Shown piece after piece: positions 48,266 to 58,274 of a stretch of 64,000 nucleotides of DNA. This DNA comes from Agromyces sp. LHK192 (GTDB lineage Bacteria; Actinomycetota; Actinomycetes; Actinomycetales; Microbacteriaceae), in contig NZ_CP034753.1 of the NCBI RefSeq assembly GCF_004006235.1, positions 3,038,001 through 3,102,000 on the forward strand, written 5' to 3'. The notes under the pieces were generated by a model. That model was not told the origin of the DNA and ran no database searches. It saw only the letters and a list, made by a program, of their open reading frames with translations. Position 1 is the first letter of the stretch; every line of letters starts with the position of its first letter. A program made the translations under genes and the position numbers.

Positions 48266-48450
48266 TAGTCAATCTCCTCAACCTTCACGAGGTGAGCGAC
48301 GGTGTTGACGTACCCGCGGTTCTGCGGGGTGTCCTCACGCACGACCGACTGGCCGATTCGCTTGAGCCCGAGGCTGCGCAGCGTGTCACGCTGGTACTGC
48401 TTCTCACTCACCTTGGACTTGATCTGGGTCACCTTGAGCTGCTTGGCCAT
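48265..48450 (-). CDS. rpmD: 50S ribosomal protein L30
   Basis: 61 aa. [32 protein letters not shown] and [20 protein letters not shown] are typical. One-base overlaps with rpsE and rplO. Confidence 0.96.
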   Translation of the reverse strand: MAKQLKVTQIKSKVSEKQYQRDTLRSLGLKRIGQSVVREDTPQNRGYVNTVAHLVKVEEID

Positions 48451-49151
48451 CAGGCACCTGCCTTCGCTGCTGCGGCGGCCTCGGCCGCCTGGGCCTCGGC
48501 ACGCAGCAGACGGGCCGGGGCGACCTCGTCGTAGTCGAGGCCACGACGTGCGGCGACCGCACGCGGCTCCTCGAGCTGCTTGAGGGCCTCGACCGTGGCG
48601 TGCACGATGTTGATGGTGTTCGACGAGCCCAGCGACTTGCTCAGGACGTCGTGGATGCCGGCGCACTCGAGGACGGCACGGACCGGACCACCGGCGATGA
48701 CACCGGTACCGGCCGAGGCCGGACGCAGCAGCACGACACCGGCAGCGGCCTCGCCCTGCACCGGGTGCGGGATGGTCGCGCCGACGCGCGGGACGCGGAA
48801 GAAGTTCTTCTTCGCCTCCTCGACGCCCTTCGAGATCGCGGTCGGGACCTCGCGCGCCTTGCCGTAGCCGACGCCGACGAGCCCGTTGCCGTCGCCCACG
48901 ACGACGAGCGCCGTGAAGCTGAAGCGGCGACCGCCCTTGACGACCTTCGACACGCGGTTGATGGTCACGACGCGCTCGAGGAACTGGCTCTTCTCGGCGT
49001 CGCGGCCGCCACGGTCGCGGCCCTGGCCGCGGTCGCGACCGCCGCCGCGGCGACCCTCGCGCTCGTTGCGCTGCGGCTCGCTCGATGCGGCCGTCTCGAC
49101 GGGTGCCTCTGCGGTGGTCACCTCGGTCTCCTTCACAGTGTTGTCGCTCAC
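48450..49151 (-). CDS. rpsE: 30S ribosomal protein S5
   Basis: 233 aa. Residues 1-65 are an Arg/Gly/Glu-rich extension ([16 protein letters not shown]); then the S5 double-stranded-RNA-like domain ([34 protein letters not shown]) and the C-terminal [23 protein letters not shown]. Overlaps rplR by 4 nt. Confidence 0.97.
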   Translation of the reverse strand: MSDNTVKETEVTTAEAPVETAASSEPQRNEREGRRGGGRDRGQGRDRGGRDAEKSQFLERVVTINRVSKVVKGGRRFSFTALVVVGDGNGLVGVGYGKAREVPTAISKGVEEAKKNFFRVPRVGATIPHPVQGEAAAGVVLLRPASAGTGVIAGGPVRAVLECAGIHDVLSKSLGSSNTINIVHATVEALKQLEEPRAVAARRGLDYDEVAPARLLRAEAQAAEAAAAAKAGA

Positions 49152-49507
49152 AGGTTCAGCCCTGCCTCTCGCGCACCTTCGGCGATCGCTGCGACGCGGC
49201 CGGCGTACTTGTTGCCGCCGCGGTCGAACACGACCTCCTCGATGCCTGCCTTCTTGGCGCGCTCGGCGACGAGCTCGCCGACCTTGCGGGCCTTGGCGGT
49301 CTTGTCACCGTCGAACGCACGGAGGTCGGCCTCCATGGTCGACGCGCTGGCGACGGTCACGCCCTTGCTGTCGTCGACGACCTGCACGAAGACGTGGCGG
49401 GCCGAACGGTTCACGACGAGACGGGGGCGGACCTCCGTGCCGACGATCTTCTTGCGAAGGCGGGTGTGGCGGCGCGAACGCGCAGCCGTCTTGGACTTCA
49501 CAGCCAT
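49148..49507 (-). CDS. rplR: 50S ribosomal protein L18
   Basis: 119 aa. [35 protein letters not shown] and [25 protein letters not shown]. Binds 5S rRNA. Confidence 0.97.
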   Translation of the reverse strand: MAVKSKTAARSRRHTRLRKKIVGTEVRPRLVVNRSARHVFVQVVDDSKGVTVASASTMEADLRAFDGDKTAKARKVGELVAERAKKAGIEEVVFDRGGNKYAGRVAAIAEGAREAGLNL

Positions 49508-49509
49508 GA

Positions 49510-50046
49510 TTACTTACCTGACTTTCCGGCCTTGCGACGCACGACCTCGCCGGCGTAGCGGATGCCCTTGCCCTTGTACGGCTCGGGCTTCTTGATCTTG
49601 CGGATGTTCGCGGCGGTCTCGCCGACGGCCTGCTTCGAGATGCCGGAGACCGTGATCTTGTTGTTGCCCTCGACGGTCAGCGTGATGCCCGCGGGGGCCT
49701 CGACGGTGACGGGGTGCGAGAAGCCGAGCGCGAACTCGACGGCCGAGCCCTTCTGGGCGACGCGGTAACCGGTGCCGACGATCTCGAGGCCCTTGGAGTA
49801 GCCCTGGGTGACACCGAGGATGTCGTTGGCGATGAGGGTGCGGGTCAGGCCGTGCAGCGAACGCGAGGCGCGCTCGTCGTCGGGACGCGTGACCACGACC
49901 TGGCCCTCCTCGAGCTTGACCTCGATGGGGGACGCGACGGTGAGCGAGAGCTCGCCCTTCGGGCCCTTGACGGTGACGGCCGAGCCGTCGATCTTCACGT
50001 CGACACCGGCGGGGATGTCGATGGGGAGTCGTCCGATTCGTGACAT
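49510..50046 (-). CDS. rplF: 50S ribosomal protein L6
   Basis: 178 aa. [21 protein letters not shown] start, [10 protein letters not shown], and the C-terminal [30 protein letters not shown] 50046 is 4 nt after the rpsH stop region. Confidence 0.97.
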   Translation of the reverse strand: MSRIGRLPIDIPAGVDVKIDGSAVTVKGPKGELSLTVASPIEVKLEEGQVVVTRPDDERASRSLHGLTRTLIANDILGVTQGYSKGLEIVGTGYRVAQKGSAVEFALGFSHPVTVEAPAGITLTVEGNNKITVSGISKQAVGETAANIRKIKKPEPYKGKGIRYAGEVVRRKAGKSGK

Positions 50047-50050
50047 GGGA

Positions 50051-50449
50051 TTACCACACGTAGGCGAGGACTTCCCCACCCACGCCCTTCTTCTCGGCCT
50101 GGCGGTCGGTGAGCAGACCGCTGGAAGTGGACAGGATCGCGACGCCGAGGCCGCCGAGCACCTTGGGCAGCTCGGTCGACTTCGCGTACACGCGGAGGCC
50201 GGGCTTCGACACCCGCTTGATGCCGGCGATGGAGCGCTCGCGGTTCGGGCCGAACTTCAGCTTCAGCGTGAGGGTCTTGCCGACGCGTGCGTCGGTCACC
50301 TCGAAGTCGGCGATGTAACCCTCGGTCTTGAGGATCTCGGCGATGTGCGACTTCAGCTTCGAGCTGGGCATGGCCACGGTGTCGTGGTGCGCCGAGTTCG
50401 CGTTGCGAAGGCGGGTCAGCATGTCAGCGACCGGGTCGGTCATCGTCAT
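50051..50449 (-). CDS. rpsH: 30S ribosomal protein S8
   Basis: 132 aa. [29 protein letters not shown] and the C-terminal [26 protein letters not shown]. Upstream, where rpsN is expected, there is only a 158-bp gap with a large hairpin. Confidence 0.97.
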   Translation of the reverse strand: MTMTDPVADMLTRLRNANSAHHDTVAMPSSKLKSHIAEILKTEGYIADFEVTDARVGKTLTLKLKFGPNRERSIAGIKRVSKPGLRVYAKSTELPKVLGGLGVAILSTSSGLLTDRQAEKKGVGGEVLAYVW

Positions 50450-50540
50450 GACGGTGATTCCTTACGTTCACCAGGTTTCAGGACCCGTTACACGGGGACT
50501 GACCTGTGGTGGTGCGACCGACGGATGCCGGTCGTCGTAT

Positions 50541-50576
50541 GCCCGGGCCGGCCGGATCAGGTCCGGCCGGCCGGGC
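50541..50576 (-). terminator. strong hairpin in the rplE-rpsH gap (missing rpsN slot)
   Basis: GCCCGGGCCGGCCGGA pairs with TCCGGCCGGCCGGGC (one bulge) around a short loop, 32 nt after the rplE stop. No U-tract. It may attenuate the distal spc genes. Confidence 0.6.
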
Positions 50577-50607
50577 ACAAACTCGTAGAGCTTACTACAG
50601 AGTGGGG

Positions 50608-51201
50608 TCAGGACGCTGCGTCGACCGACTTGAACGGGAAGCCGAGCGCCTTGAGCAGCGCGCGACCCTCGTCATCCGTCTTGGCGGTGGTCACCACGGT
50701 GATGTCCATGCCGCGGACGCGGTCGATCTTGTCCTGGTCGATCTCGTGGAACACGGACTGCTCCGTGAGACCGAAGGTGTAGTTGCCGTTGCCGTCGAAC
50801 TGCTGGGGCGACAGGCCGCGGAAGTCGCGGATGCGCGGCAGTGCGAGCGAGAGCAGGCGGTCGAGGAACTCCCACATGCGGTCGCCGCGCAGCGTCACGT
50901 GGGCGCCGATGGGCTGACCCTCGCGGAGCTTGAACTGGGCGATCGACTTGCGGGCCTTCGTGACCTGCGGCTTCTGACCAGTGATCTTGATGAGGTCGGC
51001 GATCGCACCGTCGATGATCTTGCCATCGCGAGCGGCCTCGCCGACACCCATGTTCACCACGATCTTCACCAGGCCGGGGACCTGGTGCGGGTTCGAGTAG
51101 CCGTTGGCCTCGGTGAGCGAGGCGGCGATCTCGTTCTTGTACTTCTGCTTGAGGCGCGGCTGGATCTTGCCAGCCGGCGCAGCAGTTGCGGTGTCGGTCA
51201 T
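50608..51201 (-). CDS. rplE: 50S ribosomal protein L5
   Basis: 197 aa. [51 protein letters not shown] and [16 protein letters not shown]. Binds 5S rRNA. One-base overlap with rplX. Confidence 0.97.
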   Translation of the reverse strand: MTDTATAAPAGKIQPRLKQKYKNEIAASLTEANGYSNPHQVPGLVKIVVNMGVGEAARDGKIIDGAIADLIKITGQKPQVTKARKSIAQFKLREGQPIGAHVTLRGDRMWEFLDRLLSLALPRIRDFRGLSPQQFDGNGNYTFGLTEQSVFHEIDQDKIDRVRGMDITVVTTAKTDDEGRALLKALGFPFKSVDAAS

Positions 51202-51560
51202 TACAGGTCCTTACCTGACTTCTTGGCGTAGCGGACGCGGACCGTCTTGGTGACGCCGTCCTTGGTGACGGTCTCGAGGCGGAAGCCGACGCGGGTCGGC
51301 TTCTTCGTCTCGGGGTCGATCAGCGCCACGTTCGACACGTGGATCGGGGCCTCGTGGGTCTCGATGCCACCGGTCTTCGAGCCGCGCTGCGTCTGGCCGA
51401 CGCGCACGTGCTTCGTGACGTAGTTGACGCCCTCGACGACGACGCGGTCCTCGGCCGTGATGACCTCGATGACACGACCCTGCTTGCCGCGGTCTCCGCC
51501 GCGAGCCTGGCTCTTGCCCGAGATGACCTCGACGAGGTCGCCCTTCTTGATGTTCGCCAT
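51201..51560 (-). CDS. rplX: 50S ribosomal protein L24
   Basis: 119 aa. [30 protein letters not shown] (KOW motif) and [20 protein letters not shown]. Assembly initiator of the 50S subunit. Confidence 0.97.
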   Translation of the reverse strand: MANIKKGDLVEVISGKSQARGGDRGKQGRVIEVITAEDRVVVEGVNYVTKHVRVGQTQRGSKTGGIETHEAPIHVSNVALIDPETKKPTRVGFRLETVTKDGVTKTVRVRYAKKSGKDL

Positions 51561-51563
51561 GGT

Positions 51564-51932
51564 TTAGAGCACCTCCGGTGCCAGCGAGATGATCTTCATG
51601 AACTTCTTGTCGCGAAGCTCCCGGCCGACCGGCCCGAAGATGCGGGTGCCGCGGGGGTCACCGTCGTTCTTGAGGATCACCGCGGCGTTCTCGTCGAACT
51701 TGATGTAGGAGCCGTCCGGACGACGGGTCTCCTTGCGGGTGCGGACGACGACCGCCTTGACGACGTCGCCCTTCTTCACGTTGCCGCCGGGGATCGCGTC
51801 CTTGACGGTGGCGACGATCACGTCGCCGAGGCCGGCGTAGCGGCGGCTGGAGCCACCGAGCACGCGGATGGTGAGGAGTTCCTTCGCACCCGTGTTGTCG
51901 GCGACCTTGAGCCGGGATTCCTGCTGAATCAC
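51564..51932 (-). CDS. rplN: 50S ribosomal protein L14
   Basis: 122 aa. [44 protein letters not shown] and [32 protein letters not shown] are diagnostic. Confidence 0.98.
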   Translation of the reverse strand: MIQQESRLKVADNTGAKELLTIRVLGGSSRRYAGLGDVIVATVKDAIPGGNVKKGDVVKAVVVRTRKETRRPDGSYIKFDENAAVILKNDGDPRGTRIFGPVGRELRDKKFMKIISLAPEVL

Positions 51933-51965
51933 TTCAGTCTCCTTCTACGAAGCAAGCCGCGAGGC

Positions 51966-52268
51966 TTACTTGGCCTTCTCGGCGATCTCGACGAGGCGCC
52001 AGCGCTTGGTGGCGCTGAGCGGACGCGTCTCGGAGATGACGACCAGGTCGCCGATGCCGGCGGTGTTCTGCTCGTCGTGGGCCTTCACCTTCGAGGTGCG
52101 GCGGATGACCTTGCCGTAGAGCGGGTGCTTCACGCGGTCCTCGACCTCGACGACGATGGTCTTGTCCATCTTGTCGCTGACGACGTAGCCGCGGCGCACC
52201 TTGCGGTACGGACGCTGCTCGGCCGTCTCGGCGACCTCGGCCTCGGCGGCCTTCTTGGTCTCAGCCAT
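51966..52268 (-). CDS. rpsQ: 30S ribosomal protein S17
   Basis: 100 aa. A short acidic N-terminal extension (about 18) precedes [48 protein letters not shown]. Confidence 0.97.
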   Translation of the reverse strand: MAETKKAAEAEVAETAEQRPYRKVRRGYVVSDKMDKTIVVEVEDRVKHPLYGKVIRRTSKVKAHDEQNTAGIGDLVVISETRPLSATKRWRLVEIAEKAK

Positions 52269-52270
52269 GA

Positions 52271-52597
52271 TCAGGCCTCCTTCGTCTCGACGGCCTCAGC
52301 GGGGGCGTCGCCCTCGGCCTTGGCCTTCTTCTTCGTCTTCTTCTCGGCGGGCGCAGCCACCTCGACGGGAGCGGGCGTCGCCCGGATCCCGAGCTCGCGC
52401 TCGCGGATCACGGTGTAGATGCGAGCGATGTCCTTCTTGACCGCGCGGAGGCGGCCGTGGCTCTCGAGCTGACCGGTGGCCGCCTGGAAGCGCAGGTTGA
52501 ACAGCTCTTCCTTGGCCTTCTTCAGCTCGTCGACGAGACGCTCGTCTTCAAAGGTGTCGAGCTCGACGGTGGCGAGCTCCTTGGTTCCGACGGACAT
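52271..52597 (-). CDS. rpmC: 50S ribosomal protein L29 with C-terminal extension
   Basis: 108 aa versus about 65-75. Core to about residue 75 ([50 protein letters not shown]), then a Pro/Ala/Lys/Glu-rich tail ([20 protein letters not shown]). ATG 52597 shares one base with the rplP stop. L29 lies near the nascent-chain exit, so the tail could reach the exit site. Confidence 0.95.
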   Translation of the reverse strand: MSVGTKELATVELDTFEDERLVDELKKAKEELFNLRFQAATGQLESHGRLRAVKKDIARIYTVIRERELGIRATPAPVEVAAPAEKKTKKKAKAEGDAPAEAVETKEA

Positions 52598-53016
52598 TAT
52601 GCGTCGCCCTCCTCGCGCTTGATGATGCGTGCCTTGAGGGGCAGCTTGTGGATGGCACGGGTCATGGCCTCGCGAGCGAGCTGCTCGGAGACGCCGGAGA
52701 CCTCGAAGAGGACCCGACCCGGCTTGACGTTCGCGACCCACCACTCGGGCGAACCCTTACCGGAACCCATTCGGGTCTCGGCCGGCTTCTTCGTGAGCGG
52801 ACGGTCCGGGTAGATGTTGATCCACACCTTGCCGCCACGCTTGATGTGACGCGTCATCGCGATACGAGCGGACTCGATCTGACGGTTGGTCACGTAGGCG
52901 GGCGTGAGGGCCTGGATGCCGAACTCGCCGAACGACACCTTGGTGCCGCCGGTGGCGTGGCCCGAGCGGCCCGGGTGGTGCTGCTTGCGGTACTTGACTC
53001 GACGGGGAATCAACAT
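52597..53016 (-). CDS. rplP: 50S ribosomal protein L16
   Basis: 139 aa. [65 protein letters not shown]. Contacts A-site tRNA. Confidence 0.98.
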   Translation of the reverse strand: MLIPRRVKYRKQHHPGRSGHATGGTKVSFGEFGIQALTPAYVTNRQIESARIAMTRHIKRGGKVWINIYPDRPLTKKPAETRMGSGKGSPEWWVANVKPGRVLFEVSGVSEQLAREAMTRAIHKLPLKARIIKREEGDA

Positions 53017-53018
53017 GG

Positions 53019-53771
53019 TTATGCCTCAACTCCTGCTGCCACGGGCTCGGCCTTCGGGCCGCGGTCCCGGCGGGGACGGTCGCTGCGCTCGCGCGACGGC
53101 TTCTGAGCCGCCTGCTCGCGTGCGAGCTCCTTGTTGGTGATGTCGCCCTTGTAGATCCAGACCTTCACGCCGATGCGGCCGAAGGTGGTCTTGGCCTCGT
53201 AGAAGCCGTAGTCGATGTTCGCGCGCAGCGTGTGCAGCGGCACACGACCCTCGCGGTAGAACTCCGACCGGCTCATCTCGGCGCCGCCGAGACGGCCCGA
53301 GACCTGGATCCGGATGCCCTTGGCGCCGGCGCGCTGCGCGCCCTGCAGGCCCTTGCGCATCGCGCGGCGGAACGCCACGCGGGCGCTGAGCTGCTCGGCG
53401 ATGCCCTGGGCGACGAGCTGGGCGTCGGCCTCGGGGTTCTTCACCTCGAGGATGTTGAGCTGGATCTGCTTGCCGGTGAGCTTCTCGAGGTCGGCGCGGA
53501 TGCGCTCGGCCTCGGCGCCGCGGCGGCCGATCACGATGCCCGGACGCGCCGTGTGGATGTCCACGCGGACGCGGTCGCGGGTGCGCTCGATCTCGATGCG
53601 CGAGACTCCCGCGCGGTCGAGCGAGGTCTGCAGCAGACGACGGATCTTGACATCCTCGGCGAGGTAGTCGGCGTAACGCTGGCCGGGCTTCGTCGAGTCG
53701 GAGAACCACCGCGACACGTGGTCGGTGGTGATGCCCAGACGGAAGCCGTACGGGTTGACCTTCTGACCCAT
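53019..53771 (-). CDS. rpsC: 30S ribosomal protein S3
   Basis: 250 aa. [16 protein letters not shown] domain with [24 protein letters not shown], and the [34 protein letters not shown] segment. C-terminal 30 residues are Arg/Lys-rich. Abuts rplV by one base. Confidence 0.98.
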   Translation of the reverse strand: MGQKVNPYGFRLGITTDHVSRWFSDSTKPGQRYADYLAEDVKIRRLLQTSLDRAGVSRIEIERTRDRVRVDIHTARPGIVIGRRGAEAERIRADLEKLTGKQIQLNILEVKNPEADAQLVAQGIAEQLSARVAFRRAMRKGLQGAQRAGAKGIRIQVSGRLGGAEMSRSEFYREGRVPLHTLRANIDYGFYEAKTTFGRIGVKVWIYKGDITNKELAREQAAQKPSRERSDRPRRDRGPKAEPVAAGVEA

Positions 53772-54136
53772 TACTTCGTACCCTCCTCGGGCGTGGCGAG
53801 GACCACGGTGATGTGGCTCGTGCGCTTGTTGATGCGGAAGGCACGACCCTGCGCGCGCGGCTGGAAACGCTTGAGGGTGGTGCCCTCATCGACGAATGCG
53901 CGCGAGATGTAGAGGTCCTGCTCGTCCAGGTAGGTGTTCGTGGCATCGGCCTTGACGCGAGCGTTCGCGATGGCCGAGGCGACGAGCTTGTACACGGGCT
54001 CGCTCGCACCCTGGGGTGCGAACTTCAGGATGGCCAGGGCCTCCTGTGCCTGCTTGCCGCGGATCAGGTTGACGACGCGGCGAGCCTTCTGGGGGGTGAC
54101 GCGGATGTGTCGCACGCGGGCGATCGACTCCACCAT
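53771..54136 (-). CDS. rplV: 50S ribosomal protein L22
   Basis: 121 aa. [20 protein letters not shown], and the exit-tunnel hairpin loop ending [20 protein letters not shown]. Lines the nascent peptide tunnel. Confidence 0.97.
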   Translation of the reverse strand: MVESIARVRHIRVTPQKARRVVNLIRGKQAQEALAILKFAPQGASEPVYKLVASAIANARVKADATNTYLDEQDLYISRAFVDEGTTLKRFQPRAQGRAFRINKRTSHITVVLATPEEGTK

Positions 54137-54162
54137 TTCTTCTCCTCCTTCACGTCACCGCG

Positions 54163-54444
54163 TCAGCGGCGACGGCCCTTCTTGTCGTCCTTCACGTGTC
54201 CACGGAAGGTGCGGGTGGGCGCGAACTCGCCGAGCTTGTGGCCCACCATGGTCTCGGTGACGAACACCGGGATGTGCTTGCGGCCGTCGTGCACGGCGAT
54301 CGTGTGCCCGAGCATGGCCGGGATGATCATCGAGCGACGCGACCACGTCTTGATGACGTTCTTGCTGCCCGCCTCGTTCTGGACGACGACCTTGCGAAGC
54401 AGGTGCTCGTCGACGAAGGGGCCCTTTTTGAGACTGCGAGGCAT
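54163..54444 (-). CDS. rpsS: 30S ribosomal protein S19
   Basis: 93 aa. [51 protein letters not shown] and [15 protein letters not shown]. Confidence 0.98.
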   Translation of the reverse strand: MPRSLKKGPFVDEHLLRKVVVQNEAGSKNVIKTWSRRSMIIPAMLGHTIAVHDGRKHIPVFVTETMVGHKLGEFAPTRTFRGHVKDDKKGRRR

Positions 54445-54456
54445 CTTCTCTTACTC

Positions 54457-55296
54457 CTACTTGCGCTTCTTGCCGACGGTGCGACGACGGACGATGAGCT
54501 TGTCGCTTTCCTTGTTGGGGCGACGCGTGCGGCCTTCGGCCTGGCCCCAGGGGCTGACCGGGTGGCGACCACCGGAGGTCTTGCCCTCACCACCACCGTG
54601 CGGGTGGTCGATCGGGTTCATCGCGACACCGCGGACGGTCGGGCGGACGCCCTTCCAGCGCATGCGGCCGGCCTTGCCCCAGTTGATGTTCGACTGCTCG
54701 GCGTTGCCGACCTCGCCGATCGTCGCACGGCAGCGCGCGTCGACGTTGCGGATCTCGCCCGAGGGCAGACGCAGCTGGGCGTAGGGGCCGTCCTTCGCGA
54801 CGAGACGCACCGAGGCGCCCGCCGACCGGGCCATCTTGGCGCCGCCGCCGGGGCGGAGCTCGATGGCGTGGATGACGGTACCCGTCGGGATGTTCTTCAG
54901 CGGCAGGTTGTTGCCCGGCTTGATGTCGGCGCCGGGGCCCGACTCGATCGGGTCGCCCTGCTGCAGCTTGGCCGGAGCGAGGATGTAGCGCTTCGTGCCG
55001 TCCGCGAAGTGCAGCAGCGCGATGCGCGCGGTGCGGTTCGGGTCGTACTCGATGTGCGCGACCGTGGCGGGCACGCCGTCCTTGTCGTTGCGACGGAAGT
55101 CGATGACGCGGTACTGGCGCTTGTGGCCACCGCCGATGTGGCGGGTGGTGATGCGGCCCTGGTTGTTGCGGCCACCGGTCTTCGACAGCGGCTTGAGCAG
55201 CGACTTCTCGGGCGTCGAGCGCGTGATCTCGGCGAAGTCGGCGACCGACGAGCCGCGACGGCCCGGGGTCGTGGGCTTGTACTTGCGAATAGCCAT
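54457..55296 (-). CDS. rplB: 50S ribosomal protein L2
   Basis: 279 aa. [48 protein letters not shown], and the peptidyl-transferase-proximal [18 protein letters not shown] with the conserved histidine. Confidence 0.98.
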   Translation of the reverse strand: MAIRKYKPTTPGRRGSSVADFAEITRSTPEKSLLKPLSKTGGRNNQGRITTRHIGGGHKRQYRVIDFRRNDKDGVPATVAHIEYDPNRTARIALLHFADGTKRYILAPAKLQQGDPIESGPGADIKPGNNLPLKNIPTGTVIHAIELRPGGGAKMARSAGASVRLVAKDGPYAQLRLPSGEIRNVDARCRATIGEVGNAEQSNINWGKAGRMRWKGVRPTVRGVAMNPIDHPHGGGEGKTSGGRHPVSPWGQAEGRTRRPNKESDKLIVRRRTVGKKRK

Positions 55297-55311
55297 GTTT
55301 CTCTCTGCCCC

Positions 55312-55614
55312 TTAGCCGACAGCGGTGAAGATGTCGATGGAACCGGACTTGAGGGTGACGATCGCGCGCTTGGTGTCCTTGCGCTTGCCGATGCCGAACC
55401 GGGTGCGACGGGTCTTGCCCTGGCGGTTCAGCGTGTTGATCGACGCGACCTGCACGTTGAAGATCTTTTCGATGGCGAGCTTGATCTCGGTCTTGTTCGA
55501 GCGGGGGTCCACGATGAACGTGTACTTGCCCTCGTCGATCAGGCCGTAGCTCTTCTCCGAGACGACGGGCGCGATGATGATGTCGCGCGGGTCCTTGTTG
55601 TGAGCGGCGCTCAT
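55312..55614 (-). CDS. rplW: 50S ribosomal protein L23
   Basis: 100 aa. [47 protein letters not shown]. Docking site of trigger factor at the exit. Overlaps rplD by 4 nt. Confidence 0.97.
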   Translation of the reverse strand: MSAAHNKDPRDIIIAPVVSEKSYGLIDEGKYTFIVDPRSNKTEIKLAIEKIFNVQVASINTLNRQGKTRRTRFGIGKRKDTKRAIVTLKSGSIDIFTAVG

Positions 55615-56270
55615 GCGGAGACCTCTTCCTTCTTCGCCTGCTTCGCGGCGATGAACGCCTCGAGCGCGGCCTTGCTGAAGACGATGTCGTCGGAGACGAC
55701 CACGTCGTAGGCGTTGAGCTGGTCGAAGGACAGCACGTGGGCCGCCTCGATGTTGCGGACCGCACGGAGGTCGAGCTCCTGGCCGCGGTCGAGGACCACG
55801 AGGAAGCGCTTCGCCGGGGCGACCTGCGCGAGCAGGGCGACGGCGTCCTTCGTCTTCGGGGTCTCGCCCTGGAAGAACGACTCGACCGCGTGGATGCGGC
55901 CGGCACGGGCGCGGTCGCTGAGCGAGCCCAGCAGCGCGGCGGCGATCATCTTCTTGGGGGTCCGCTGCGAGTAGTCGCGGGGGGTCGGGCCGTGCACGAC
56001 GCCACCGCCGGTGTGCTCTGGTGCGCGGATCGAGCCCTGGCGCGAACGGCCGGTGCCCTTCTGCTTGAACGGCTTGCGGCCGGCGCCCGAGACCTCGCCA
56101 CGGTTCTTGGTCTTGTGCGTGCCCTGGCGCGCTGCGGCGCGCTGGGCGGTCACGACCTGGTGGATCAGCGGGACGTTGGTCTGCACGTCGAAGATGTCGG
56201 CGGGCAGCTCGATGGTGCCGGACTTCTTGCCGGTTGCATCGAGGACGTCGATGGTGTTGGCGGTAGCCAT
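55611..56270 (-). CDS. rplD: 50S ribosomal protein L4
   Basis: 219 aa. [55 protein letters not shown] is the extended tunnel loop. Family members autoregulate the S10 operon in enterobacteria; not shown here. Confidence 0.97.
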   Translation of the reverse strand: MATANTIDVLDATGKKSGTIELPADIFDVQTNVPLIHQVVTAQRAAARQGTHKTKNRGEVSGAGRKPFKQKGTGRSRQGSIRAPEHTGGGVVHGPTPRDYSQRTPKKMIAAALLGSLSDRARAGRIHAVESFFQGETPKTKDAVALLAQVAPAKRFLVVLDRGQELDLRAVRNIEAAHVLSFDQLNAYDVVVSDDIVFSKAALEAFIAAKQAKKEEVSA

Positions 56271-56273
56271 GGA

Positions 56274-56930
56274 CTACGCCCCCTTCACAGCGTTGCGGAC
56301 GAACACGAGACGGCCGCGCGCACCGGGGACGGCGCCCTTGACGAGCAGCAGGCCCTTCTCGGCGTCGACGGCGTGCACGCGGAGGTTGAGCACGGTCACG
56401 CGCTCGCCACCCATGCGACCGGCCATGCGCATGCCCTTGAAGACACGGCTGGGGGTCGACGAAGCACCGATCGAGCCGGGCTTGCGGTGGTTGCGGTGCG
56501 AACCGTGCGAGGCGGAGACGCCCTTGAAGTTGTGGCGCTTCATGACACCGGCGAAGCCCTTGCCCTTCGAGGTGCCGACGACGTCGACCAGCTGGCCGGC
56601 GTCGAAGGTGCCCTCGACGGTGAGCTCCTGGCCGGCCTCGTACGAGGCGGCGTCCGCGGTGCGGACCTCGGTCACGTGGCGGCGCGGCGTGACGCCGGCG
56701 GCCTTGAAGTGACCCTGGAGCGGCTGGGTGACCTTGCGGGGGTCGATCGCGCCTGCGGCGATCTGGACGGCCTCGTAGCCGTCCTTCTCGGCGGTGCGGA
56801 TCTGGGTGACCACGTTCGGCGCGATCTCGATGACGGTGACCGGGATGAGCTTGTTGTTCTCGTCCCACACCTGGGTCATGCCGAGCTTCGTGCCGAGCAG
56901 GCCCTTCACGTTCTTGGTAGCGGTGGACAT
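56274..56930 (-). CDS. rplC: 50S ribosomal protein L3
   Basis: 218 aa. [77 protein letters not shown] 56930 follows rpsJ by 8 nt. Confidence 0.97.
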   Translation of the reverse strand: MSTATKNVKGLLGTKLGMTQVWDENNKLIPVTVIEIAPNVVTQIRTAEKDGYEAVQIAAGAIDPRKVTQPLQGHFKAAGVTPRRHVTEVRTADAASYEAGQELTVEGTFDAGQLVDVVGTSKGKGFAGVMKRHNFKGVSASHGSHRNHRKPGSIGASSTPSRVFKGMRMAGRMGGERVTVLNLRVHAVDAEKGLLLVKGAVPGARGRLVFVRNAVKGA

Positions 56931-56938
56931 CAGATACC

Positions 56939-57247
56939 TCAGAGCTTGATCTCGATGTTGACGTCGGCCGGGAGGTCGAGGCGCATGAGCGAGTCGACGG
57001 CCTTGGGCGTCGGGTCCACGATGTCGATCAGGCGCTTGTGGGTGCGCATCTCGAAGTGCTCGCGGCTGTCCTTGTACTTGTGGGGCGAGCGGATGACGCA
57101 CACCACGTTCTTCTCGGTCGGAAGCGGCACGGGGCCGACGACCGTGGCGCCCGCGCGGGTCACCGTGTCGACGATCTTGCGCGCCGAGGTGTCGATGACC
57201 TCGTGGTCGTACGACTTCAGTCGAATGCGGATCTTCTGTCCCGCCAT
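56939..57247 (-). CDS. rpsJ: 30S ribosomal protein S10
   Basis: 102 aa. [34 protein letters not shown] and the C-terminal [19 protein letters not shown]. First gene of the S10 operon. Upstream is a long non-coding leader with a candidate TTGACA promoter, not tuf as usual. Confidence 0.98.
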   Translation of the reverse strand: MAGQKIRIRLKSYDHEVIDTSARKIVDTVTRAGATVVGPVPLPTEKNVVCVIRSPHKYKDSREHFEMRTHKRLIDIVDPTPKAVDSLMRLDLPADVNIEIKL

Positions 57248-57331
57248 TGCTGACTCTCTCTCTGTCGAGGCGTCATACCCCTTCCGAGGGCATTGGACGC
57301 CGGGTCCTGCCGGTGCACGCAGCGAGCTGCG

Positions 57332-57360
57332 CGCCTGGAGCACCACTGTTCTGCTGTCAA
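57332..57360 (-). promoter_or_regulatory. candidate promoter of the S10 operon
   Basis: Perfect -35 TTGACA (57360-57355), 17-bp spacer, -10 CAGGCG (57337-57332, matching the relaxed NAGGCN form of other boxes here); leader of about 80 nt to rpsJ. Confidence 0.45.
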
Positions 57361-57368
57361 CGGCTGTT

Positions 57369-57436
57369 GATCGAGCCTGTCGAAGGCACCCCACCGCTGT
57401 GCTGGCGCAGCCGCGATGGCCTCGACACGCTCGACC
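57369..57436. repeat. REP-like inverted repeat upstream of rpsJ
   Basis: Arms GATCGAGCCTGTCGAAGGC and GGCCTCGACACGCTCGACC match at 15 of 19 pairs; same GAGCCTGTCGA core as 47513-47568. Confidence 0.5.
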
Positions 57437-57563
57437 TCGAGCCCCGCTTCCCCGCCCCGGCGTGCCGGCGCGGACGCACACGGGTATCCCCGTATGGTGT
57501 GGGAGTCGGTTGTCGTGTTCTGCTGCCCGCGGCCTAACCTGACCCGGAATCCCGGTGGTTATG

Positions 57564-57578
57564 CACTGCCTGGCAGTG
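57564..57578. promoter_or_regulatory. small perfect palindrome, possible operator
   Basis: CACTGCCTGGCAGTG, 7-bp arms with one central base, about 200 bp upstream of osmC. No regulator is assigned. Confidence 0.35.
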
Positions 57579-57778
57579 ATCCGACCGACGCGCAGGGCAC
57601 GCCGATCGAAATGTTGAACTCAACGAGTTTGCCATATCCGATGCATCCGTGCAACCCGGGCGTGTCGCGCCCGGCAGGCTTCGCAGGAGATGCCCAGACA
57701 GCCGCTCCGGGTGCCCCGCCGGGACGTGATGGAATCGTATCGGGCCGCGGTTCCGCGCGCCCGGAGAGGCAGGAAGCC

Positions 57779-58249
57779 ATGACCGACGCCGCACACCGCG
57801 TGAGCGACCGCATCGGACCGGGGAGCGTCTCGGTCACCCGTCTCGGACCGCGCCGCTACGAGGGCATGAACGAGCGCGGTGCGACGGTGAGCATCGGCGG
57901 GTCCGAGCTCGAGGGCGAGCACTTCGGACCGGGCGAGCTCCTCAAGCTCGCGCTCATCTCGTGCTCGGCGCTGAGCACCGACGCCGTGATCGCGCGCCGG
58001 CTCGGCGACGACTACGAGACGACGGTCTGGGCGCACGGCATGTCGAACCCCGACACGAACCGCTACGAGCGGATCGAGGAGGAGCTGCTGCTCGACCTCG
58101 CCTCGCTCACCGCGGAGGAGCAGGAGCGACTCGTGCAGACCATCGTCCGCGCCGTCGACCGCGGCTGCACCGTCGCACGCTCGATCCAGGACTCGGTCGA
58201 GCTCGACCTCGAGGTGCGTGACCCGGCCGCCGGTCCGCAGATCGCCTGA
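57779..58249 (+). CDS. OsmC/Ohr-family peroxide-reducing protein
   Basis: 156 aa. The two redox cysteines of the family are in place: Cys62 in LALISCSALS and Cys130 in AVDRGCTVARSI. These proteins reduce organic peroxides or act in hyperosmotic/redox stress. VSVTRLGPRRYEG and the EGEHFGPGELLKLAL helix support OsmC type. ATG 57779 with AGGAAG upstream; the frame is open further up but without family similarity. Plus-strand gene in the middle of the ribosomal block, tail-to-tail with the acyltransferase (25-bp gap). Confidence 0.88.
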   Translation: MTDAAHRVSDRIGPGSVSVTRLGPRRYEGMNERGATVSIGGSELEGEHFGPGELLKLALISCSALSTDAVIARRLGDDYETTVWAHGMSNPDTNRYERIEEELLLDLASLTAEEQERLVQTIVRAVDRGCTVARSIQDSVELDLEVRDPAAGPQIA

Positions 58250-58274
58250 GGCCGCGGGCTCGACGCCCGTACAC

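Larger units (their letters stand above)
57248..57778. other. non-coding region rpsJ / osmC (531 bp)
   Basis: No gene-like frame. Contents: a candidate rpsJ promoter (57332-57360), a REP-like imperfect hairpin (arms 57369-57387 and 57418-57436), a perfect small palindrome CACTGCC-t-GGCAGTG (57564-57578), a second palindrome GTTGA-AC-TCAAC near 57613-57624, a GGGCG/CGCCC hairpin near 57658-57675, and the AGGAAG ribosome site of osmC. The middle part is somewhat AT-richer than the genes. Confidence 0.6.
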
